From: Aurantiochytrium sp. KH105
Lineage: Eukaryota; Sar; Bigyra; Thraustochytrida; Thraustochytriidae
Reading direction: 5' to 3'
NCBI GenBank assembly: GCA_003116975.1
Contig: BGKB01000079.1
Coordinates: 310,001 to 374,000, forward strand
DNA length: 64,000 nt
In this document: in pieces, positions 55,722-64,000 of the stretch
How the letters are laid out: every line of letters begins with the position of its first letter
Position numbering within the stretch: position 1 is the first letter of the stretch
Notes under the pieces: generated by a model
What the model was told of the DNA's origin: nothing
Database searches by the model: none
Seen by the model: the letters and a program-made list of their open reading frames with translations, nothing else
Translations under genes and position numbers: made by a program

Positions 55722-58700
55722 GCAAGTGCCGTCCGCCGAGAAGACCAACACAGTGTATTTCCAGTCGCCATTCCCGTTGTAGGCTGTTGTTGCATGGGCA
55801 TTGGAAATGCGAACCGCAATTCCACCCGCACTTGCCCACGAGTTCCACAAGATGTCGGTGATTTGCGCATTGGTGTCCGTCGGTGGTGTCACGAAGACAA
55901 AGTCGCCCTCGGAAGCCCCCGTCACCGTCGCAGTATATGTCGACTCGCCGCCGCTCGCAATCGTGGTCGCCGAGGCATCAATCGTAATTGAGCCTCGAAT
56001 GATCTTTTGCAAGACAGCGCAAGAAGTACCACCGAGCTGAAGACCAGTAGAGGTGAAACGTGCCACCTCTGTCGATGCTGCTTGCAGAACAACAGAGCCA
56101 GCAGTTGTACCACCAGAGCCGGCATCAAGAGTGACATCGCCGCCATTTGTCGCCGTGCCCGTACCGCCAGTAAGAGTGATACCGCCGCCATTGGCCGTAC
56201 CAGTACCAGCTGTCAGCGTGACTGCGCCACCCGTACTCGTCGCAGCTGAAGATTCTCCGGCAGTGATCGCCACAGCTGATCCGGTTGTGGCTGTGTCGGT
56301 GGAACCGACGGCAACGGTGACGCCGCCAGCCGCTCCGCCCGCTGCTGCGCCGGTTGAGAGAGCCAACGCTCCCGTGGCAGCAGCGGCTGAGGTGCCTGTC
56401 GAAATTGTAACGTCGCCGCTAGTACCTGATCCCGCTGCGTTCGCCGAGCCCATTGTGATGGGTCCGGATGAAGCTGCGTCATACAGGCTTGCAGCCAAGG
56501 CAAGACCATTCTGGCCATATGAGTCAACCGTCACGCCACCACCCGTTCCTGAAGTAATCGAGGACATGGAAATGGTTGTACCTGTCAAATCAAGCGTGGT
56601 TGTCGCAGAGCTATCACCGACCGTGACGGCTGTGCCGTATAGTGTCGACGATGCAGAGCCGATTGTCTGCACAGTATTCCCGGCCGCATCCTTGATGAGG
56701 ACGCTTCCGTCAGTCGTTGCGCCTGCCCCGGGCTGAAGGACAATGTCTCCACCCGTGCCGGTATTTGATCCGGCGCCACCGGTAAGAGTCACTGCGCCAC
56801 CCGTTCCGGAAGCAACTGTAGACGCTCCAGCGGTGATGGTTACGGCGCCTCCTGCGGCGGCGCTTGATGCGCCCGCTGTGGCAGTGATATCGCCACCGGC
56901 ACCGGTGTCGCCGGATCCAACAGAAAGCGAGATCGTGCCACCCGCTCCGCCGGCGGCGGCGCCAGTTTCCACTGTGAAGCCGCCCGTCGCACCTGCAGAG
57001 GTCGTACCGGTCGCCACCGAGATCGCTCCACTCGTTCCTGCGGATCCTGCGGCGGCAGTATTCATCGAAATCACGCCACTATTTCCTGTCGTACTTGATC
57101 CGGACGAAAGCGTGATAGCGCCGCCAGCGCCAGCATTGCCTGTGCCAGCGGTAAGAGAGACTGCGCCTCCCGCCCCGCCGGTTGCGCTGGTGCCGGCGCC
57201 AGCGGTTATGGTCACTGCACCTCCAGCGAAGCTGTTCGCACTCGACGCTCCCGCAGTTACAGTCACCGCCCCTCCGGCTCCCGTATCGCCTCCGCCGACA
57301 AGCAAGCTAATGTCTCCACCCGTGCCGGTCGACGCCGTTCCGGTTGAGAGAATCACCTCGCCCGAATTGCCTTGCGTGGTGCCGCCCGTAGAGAGTCGGA
57401 TGAGACCACTTACGCCATTCGTCCCGCCCGCAGCTGTCTCAAGAGTGATCGCCCCACTGGAAGTCGCCGTTCCCGAGCCGGAAACAAGCGAAATACCACC
57501 ACCGGTGAGCGCACTCGACTGGCCTGATGTGAGTGTGATGGTGCCGCCTGCGCCCGAGTCGCCGTTTCCGACGCTCAAGACCACGGCGCCACCCTTGCCT
57601 CCTGTCGCGACACCGGTTTCGAGTCGAATCTCGCCCGTGTCAGCCGCGCTCGTCGTACCTGAAGTGAGAGTCACAGCCCCACTCGCGCCAGTTCCCGTGC
57701 TTGCTCCACTTGTGAGGCTTGCTGCTCCGCCCGTTGTTCCTGCCGTGGCGCCGGCGGAAAGAGATAAGTCACCTCCGACGCCTCCCGTGCCAGCTCCAGC
57801 TGAGAGTGTAATGACTCCGCCAGCGCCCGAGGTTGCACCGGTGCCTGCGCCTCCGCTAATGGTCACCGCGCCTCCCGCGCTGTCGGCAGAGGTTGCACCA
57901 GCGGTAACGCTCACGTCCGAACCTGCACCGGTATCCGTCGAGCCCACGGTCACCGTAAAACCACCCGCGGAAGCCCCCGCGGCAGCTCCCGTTGTGATGG
58001 TTACGGCACCAGTGGCCCCTGCTGTTGTGGTGCCGGTTGAGAGCGCCACACTCCCACTCGTGCCGGCGCTTCCGCCATTGGCTGTGGTGAGAGATATACT
58101 GCCACTGTTCGACGAGGTACTCGCTCCAGAAGTAATCGTTACGCCACCGCCAACCCCGCCATTGCCGGCACCACCCGTGAGCTGTGCAGCGCCGCCCGCT
58201 CCTGCTGTTGCGCTTGTGCCCGCGCCAGCAGTAATTGAGACCGTCCCACCTGCAACGGATGCTGCCGATGTGGCACCAGCAGTAATCGTCATTGTCCCAC
58301 CAGCGCCAGTGTCGCCGCCACCAACGGAGAAAGTAACATCGCCACCTGCTCCGCCGGTTGCCGCTCCCGAGGACACCGTGACAGTTCCGGTCGTACCTGC
58401 TGAAGCAGTTCCAGAAGCAATCGTCACAGCGCCCGAAAGGATCGCATCGTTCGACTTCAAGCTTGCCGCCCCGCTCGTTCCGGTCACGGCAAGAGTACTC
58501 GTGCCAGAGAGCAAGTTCAGAGCTCCACCAGCAGCTGCGCTACTCGACCCGGCTGTGAGCGACAAACTTCCGCCAGCTGCGGCGTCCGAACTACCTGCAG
58601 TTACAGTCACTGTGCCTCCAGTGCCGGTGTCACCATTACCGACGCTTAATGAAATTGCACCCGCGGCGCCGCCCACTCCAGCGCCTGTGGAGAGGGCGAT

Positions 58701-61700
58701 GGCGCCAGAAGCGCCTGCAGTCGAGTCGCCAGTCGAGATCGTCACTGCGCCACTGACGCCCGAGGTGCCAGCATCCGGGGAAGACATAGAGATGCTTCCG
58801 CTCGAGGTTGCCGTGCCCTCGCCACTCAACAGCGTTAGCGCGCCACCTGTTGCCGCGGTTCCGGCTCCCGCATCAATAGTAATTGATCCTCCCTCACCAC
58901 CAGTGGCGCTTGTACCGTCGCCTCCGTTGATGAGAACAGAGCCTCCAGCTACGCTGTCAGCACTGGTTGCACCGGCCTGCAAAAGAACGTCTCCACCTGC
59001 GCCACTGTTGCCAGTACCAACGCTAAGCGTGATCTGACCGCCCTCGCCACCGGTTGCGGCGCCCGTCCGCAACTCGATCGCGCCCGTGTTACCTGCTGTG
59101 GTCGACCCGGAGGACAATGTTACGAGACCAGAGACACCAGTCGACCCGGCCGCTGCAGAGCTGATCGAAACTGCCCCACTTTCGGCCGCTGTCGACGAAC
59201 CAGAAATGAGAGTGATGCCACCACCCGTGGTATCCGCAGAAAGACCTGCGGTCAGTGTAATGGCACCGCCTTCGCCAGCGGAGCCGTCACCAACCGTGAA
59301 GCTGATACCTCCGCCGACACCGGAGGCGGAAGAGCTGCCCGTGGCAAAGGTCAAATCACCCGACGATCCAGAGCTGGCAGTGCCAGTTTTGATATCGATG
59401 AATCCACTAATGCCACCTGTGCCGCCGTCGGCAGTACTGATAACGACACTACCGCTACTAGTGTCCGCACTCGCGCCCGAGGTAAGAGTCACCGAACCTC
59501 CTGTCGCTGCTGTCGCGGCACCGCCTGCGAGCGAGGCAGCGCCGCCAATACTACCTGTGCTAGAGGTACTTGCGCCACCAGTGACGCTTACAGCACCTCC
59601 GGCCTGGTTTGCAGCGCTCGTAGCGCCTCCTGCAAGACTTGCTGCGGAACCTGCACCAGAATCTCCTGCTCCGGGGTTCATCGAGATTTCACCGGCAGCA
59701 CCGCCAGTTCCTGTACCGGTCGTGAAACGAATCTCGCCACTTGCCCCTGCGCTTGAAGTTCCTGTGGTGATGAGCACTGCACCGCTCACACCCGAAGTAC
59801 CCGCATTGGGTGTGCTCATAACGATGTTTCCACTGCTCGCTTCTGTGCTTGAGCCAGAGGTCAGCGTCAAACTTCCGCCCGTCAAGATATTCGCATTTCC
59901 TCCAATCAGGGAAACGCCGCCTCCAGTGCTCGCCGTTCCCGATGTACTTGCACCACCCGTAATTGTAATGCTGCCACCTGCAGAGCTCGCGGCTGAAGAT
60001 TCGCCTGCGGTCAATAGTATGTTACCTCCGTTTCCACCAGAGCTTGTACCGGGCGTGATTGACACTGCTCCAGTCACTCCTGTCGTTGTGGACCCTGTCG
60101 TGATCGTCACCTCGCCACTTGGTCCATTGGTTCCTGTGCCAGTGGACAGTACGAGGGCCCCGCTCACTCCCGATGTACCAGCATTCGCAGTGCCAATCGT
60201 CACGCCACCACTGGAAGTTGCTGTACCTGCACCAGATGTGAACGTGAGGGCGCCGCCTGTGGCTGTACTCGAGCCCCCAGCTGACAGTGTGATACCGCCG
60301 CCAGCGCCAGTGTCCCCGGAGCCGACTGTCATCGAAATACTGCCGCCAGCGCCACCCGTGGCCGTACCCGTCGTGAACGACACGGCGCCAGAGTTTCCTG
60401 ATCCTGACGTGCCTGTTGACATCGTCATGGATCCGCTCACTCCAGAACTGCTTCCGTCGGCTGTGCCAAGCAGAATGTTCCCGCTTGACGTTGCCGTCCC
60501 GGTACCGGTCAACAGCGTGATGCCGCCTCCTGATGCCGAAGCTCCAGTGCCGCCTGAAATCGTTACAGAGCCACCCTCGCCAGCGGTACCAGACGTGCTT
60601 TCGCCACCAGTGATCGTAATTGCGCCTGCAGCCGAGCTAGCAGCAGACGACGAGCCGCCAGTCAGCTCAACAGCTGCACCAGCACCCGCAGTGCTCGTGC
60701 CAGGCGTCAGTGTGATCGCACCAGCCGTGGCGGAAGACGCACCCGTCACCAAGGTGATTGCCCCGGTTCCGCCACCAGTTGAGTCACCTGTCGTCAGTGC
60801 GATGTCGCCACTGAACCCAGTGCCTGCTCCACTTGCGCTCGTGATCGTCACACGACCGCTCGAGGCGGTCGTTCCTGAGCCAGACGTGAACGACAGCGCA
60901 CCTCCAGTCGTGCCGGCAGAGTTGCCGGCCGAGAGAGTAATTGCGCCTCCTTCACCAGTGTCTCCGGAGCCGACTGTCATCGAAATACTGCCGCCAGCGC
61001 CACCCGTGGCCGTACCCGTTGTGAACGACACAGCGCCAGTGTTTCCTGATCCAGACGTGCCTGTTGACATCGTAATGGATCCACTCACGCCAGAAGAGCC
61101 TCCGTTAGGTGTGCTCATCTGCAAGTTGCCACTTGACGTGGAAGAGCTGGCACCGGTCGTAAGGGTGATTGCGCCACCAGAGTCTGAGCTACTCGCGCCA
61201 CCAGCAATAGTCACAGCGCCGCCCGAGCTCGTTGCTCCGGTTGTCGCACCACCAGTGATGGTCACCGCTCCGCCACCGCCACTTGCAAACGACGACGAGC
61301 CACCAGTCAGCTCAACAGCTGCACCAGCACCCGCAGTGCTCGTGCCAGGCGTCAGTGTGATCGCACCAGCCGTGGCGGAAGACGCACCCGTCACCAAGGT
61401 GATTGCCCCGGTTCCGCCACCAGTTGAGTCACCTGTCGTCAGTGCGATGTCGCCACTGAACCCAGTGCCTGCTCCACTTGCGCTCGTGATCGTCACACGA
61501 CCGCTCGAGGCGGTCGTTCCTGAGCCAGAAGTGAACGACAGCGCACCTCCAGTCGTGCCGGCAGAATTACCCGCAGAAAGAGTAATTGCACCTCCAACAC
61601 CAGCGCTTCCAGTGCCAACGTTTAATGAGATGGCGCCACCAGCACCGCTAGTAGAGGCCCCTGTACTGAAAGAGATCAAACCAGAGTCACCATTGTTCGC

Positions 61701-64000
61701 GCTGCCTGTAGTTGTTGTGACGGAGCCACTTACACCAGACGAACCAGCATTTGCCGTGGCCATAGACAGACCCCCACTCGATGTTGCTGTTCCTGTACCG
61801 GTAGACAAGCTGATACCGCCACCCGTTGCGGCAGTGCCAGTGCCACCAGTGATCGTAACAGCCCCACCAACACTACCAGTACCAGCGGAACTTGCACCAC
61901 CAGTAAGGGTAACGGCACCTCCGGTAAAACTAGAAGCTGATGAGCTACCACCTGTGATCTCGACCGCACCGCCATTTGCCGCAGACGACGCTCCGGGGGT
62001 AAAACTAATTTTACCTGAATCACCAGTTGAAGTGGTACCAGTAGTGATATCAACGCGCCCACTCGGTCCATTCGCTGAGGCTCCAGTTGATAACGTCAAC
62101 ACTCCACTAACACCACTTGCGGCAGAATTTGCAGTCGATATTGTAATGTCACCGGATGAAGTTGCCGAGCTTGAGCCCGACATTAGAGCAACGGATCCAC
62201 CAGAAGAATCCCCCGAAAGACCTGCCGTGACAGTGACGCCACCACCTACGCCTGTAGCACCATCACCAACAGATAGTGAGATTCCGCCACCAGTACCGCC
62301 GGATGTGGAACTACCTGTGTGAACATTTATATCACCAGAGGTACTGACTGCTGATACGCCTGTCGATAGCGAGATCGCACCAGTAACACCAGCAGTCGAA
62401 GCCGCAGCAGTTGATATTGTGATATCACCACTCGAAGATGCGGAACCAGATCCAGAAGTGATAGACACGGAGCCACCGCTTGCACCAGCTCCGCTACCAG
62501 CCGCAAGGTAGACACTTCCACCTTCACCACCAGTGGAAGACGTTCCTGCGCCAGCTGTAACAGTCACAGAACCTCCAGCAACGCTATTAGCCGAAGTAGC
62601 ACCAGCAGTAATACTCACCGCGCCGCCAACGCCAGTCACTCCACTGCCGACAGACAGCGTTACTGCACCACCGGTGCCGCCAGATGTCGAAGCGCCACTT
62701 GAAAGCAAGATAGCGCCGCTGTTACCTCCAGATGCATCCCCAGTCGAGACAGTCATTGCCCCACTCACTCCACTACCGCCGGCGGCAGTAGAGATGGTCG
62801 CGGCTCCGCTGGCTCCGCCCGTGTCTGCTCCAGTGGTGATCGTCACCGCACCGCCGATTGCACCGTTGCCAGCTCCCGCAGTCAAGCTGACAGCTCCTCC
62901 GGTGCCCGATGTACCGGTTGCAGCACCAGCTGTTATACCTACCGCACCACCAGCATTGGCACCTGCACTCGTCGCTCCAGCAGTCACAGTCACGGCGCCA
63001 CCACTTCCAGTGTCACCGGTACCGACACTCATCGTGATTGCGCCTCCTGCTCCACCGCTGGCCGCTCCTGATTGCATCAGAATCGCGCCAGATGCAGCAG
63101 CACCCGACGTTGTTCCTGAAGAGAGTGTGATCGCCCCTGAGGCACCGCTCGTGCTTCCTCCAGCAGCCGTCGAAACAGAGATGGCGCCACTTGCCGATGT
63201 AGTAGATCCTGCACCCGAAGTCAAGGTGATGTCTCCGCCAGCTGCAGACGCGTCGCTCGTAGATCCAGCAGTCACCGTCACCACGCCGCCTGCGCCAGTC
63301 GCAGCGCTGCCCACAGACACCGTCACGTCGCCTCCCTTGCCAGATGTCGTAGCCCCGCCTGTCGAGAGCTGAATGCTGCCAGTGTTCGCACCCACAGCAG
63401 TGCCCGTCGACAAAATCAAAGATCCACTCAGGCCACCGCCGCCGTTGGCAGAAGAGATCGTCACACCTCCACTTGCACCGGTCGTGTCGGCGCCACTCGT
63501 CAACGTCACATCACCGCCACTGGCGCCGTTGCCAGCGCCTGCAGCAAGTGACAAGTCGCCACCGGTGCCGGTCGTGCCCGTAGCGGCTCCGGCCGTCACG
63601 ATCACACTGCCACCAGTCATACTGGTGGCACTCGTCGCACCTGCCTTGATGTCAATAAGACCGCCGGCACCGCTGTTGCCAGTGCCAACGCTCAGCCTCA
63701 CAGCGCCACCAGCACCACTAGTTGCTGCGCCCGTCTCAAGCGTAATGCCGCCAGTGCTACCACTGGTTGTAACTCCAGTGTTCACGATCACAGATCCAGA
63801 CACACCCGTACCCGAACCAGCACCAGATGCAATCGTCACATCGCCGCTGCTCGTGCTCGAGCTCGCGCCAGACGTCAGCGTGATCTTACCGCCGCTTCCG
63901 GCACTCGATGCGCCTGCAGTGATGCTCACATCTCCACCAGCGCCAGACGCGCCACCACCAACAAGCAGCGTCAAGTCGCCGCCCTTGCCGCTGCTAGAGC
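55719..64000 (-). CDS. giant Gly/Ser/Thr/Ala repeat protein, predicted beta-solenoid with phage tail-fibre-like C-terminus (5' end outside window)
   Basis: At least 2759 residues, open to the right edge. Nearly the whole protein is a repeat of about 14-17-residue steps of the form GG-(x)-V/I-T/S-L/I-(T/S)-x-G, grouped into a ~110-residue super-repeat; the marker SVGxGDTGAGG or close variants occurs about 18 times. Composition is Gly, Ser, Thr and Ala with regular Val/Ile/Leu, typical of a parallel beta-solenoid. Near the C-terminus (about 240 residues from the end) the repeat breaks: VLIKDAAGNTVQTIG, then ARFTSTGLQLGGTSC, and a final ~95-residue domain (IIRGSITIDASATTIASGG, YTATVTGASEGDFVFVTPP, WNSWASAGGIAVRISNA). 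That last block resembles terminal domains of phage tail and other structural fibres. A surface fibre or wall protein is inferred. No membrane segment is seen; the N-terminus is not visible. Confidence 0.82.
60311..61590. repeat. tandem ~645-bp duplication within the giant gene
   Basis: Segment 60646-60922 recurs at 61291-61567 with only about two base differences, and segment about 60321-60450 recurs at about 60969-61098 with a few differences. Both pairs have the same offset of 645-648 bases, so one ~215-residue block was duplicated in tandem recently. Confidence 0.85.

Noticed and set aside
56743..63372. Three long plus-strand open frames (764, 1078 and 279 codons), rich in Pro, Ala and Val
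   Set aside because: They are the antisense of the Gly/Ser/Thr/Ala repeat gene: GGN, GCN and ACN codons read backwards stay free of stops. No independent domain, and they share the repeat period of the minus strand.

Overview
The window looks like nuclear DNA from a GC-rich, gene-dense, intron-poor protist. I infer a stramenopile, most likely a thraustochytrid (Labyrinthulomycetes). This rests on the mix of long single-exon genes, a few short introns (115-240 nt, GTAAGT/GTAGGT/GTACGT donors, CTAAC/CTGAC-type branch sites), flagellar genes (centrin, a CCDC180-like protein), abundant tetra- and pentanucleotide microsatellites between genes, and DOMON/cytochrome b561 genes. No 16S/18S marker is present, so the organism call is inference.

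Layout. 1-4955: the 3' end of one CSC1/OSCA/TMEM63-like channel gene, followed by a complete tandem paralogue. 5101-17866: four genes of one family, all on the minus strand, encoding secreted DOMON (heme-binding) proteins; two are DOMON only and two are DOMON-DOMON-cytochrome b561. The spaces between them hold a terminal-inverted-repeat element (about 6521-7886, containing a 518-base assembly gap), a divergent tandem array (about 10080-11105), and microsatellites, including an apparent false 176-bp duplication around a single N. 18514-24787: FCF1/UTP24 (minus, two exons), a CASTOR-like ACT-domain protein (plus) and a PRA1-family protein (minus). 25593-31352: a 1919-residue RGS-PDZ-DENN protein. 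32428-35362: eIF3 subunit L and nuclear cap-binding protein CBP20. 35702-41551: a 1949-residue CCDC180-like coiled-coil protein (minus). 42207-43316: a ROK-family sugar kinase. 43790-44926: a VAP protein (minus, two exons). 46761-47380: centrin, with an intron directly after the ATG. 48276-53741: an unrecognised 1821-residue protein. 53964-54826: a MTFP1-like protein (minus, three exons). 55719-64000: a giant Gly/Ser/Thr/Ala repeat protein (minus) running off the right edge, with a C-terminal domain like the tip domain of phage tail fibres.

Functional picture. Most genes are housekeeping: ribosome biogenesis, translation initiation, cap binding, ER contact sites, Rab traffic, mitochondrial fission and flagella. 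The distinctive parts are the DOMON/b561 cluster, which reads as a surface electron-transfer gene family made by tandem duplication with domain gain or loss; the RGS-PDZ-DENN fusion, which joins G-protein and Rab signalling modules; the ROK kinase, which has lost the family's zinc cysteines and gained a membrane anchor; and the giant repeat protein, a likely surface beta-solenoid with phage-like features. All domain calls were made by eye from the translated sequence; no database search was run.
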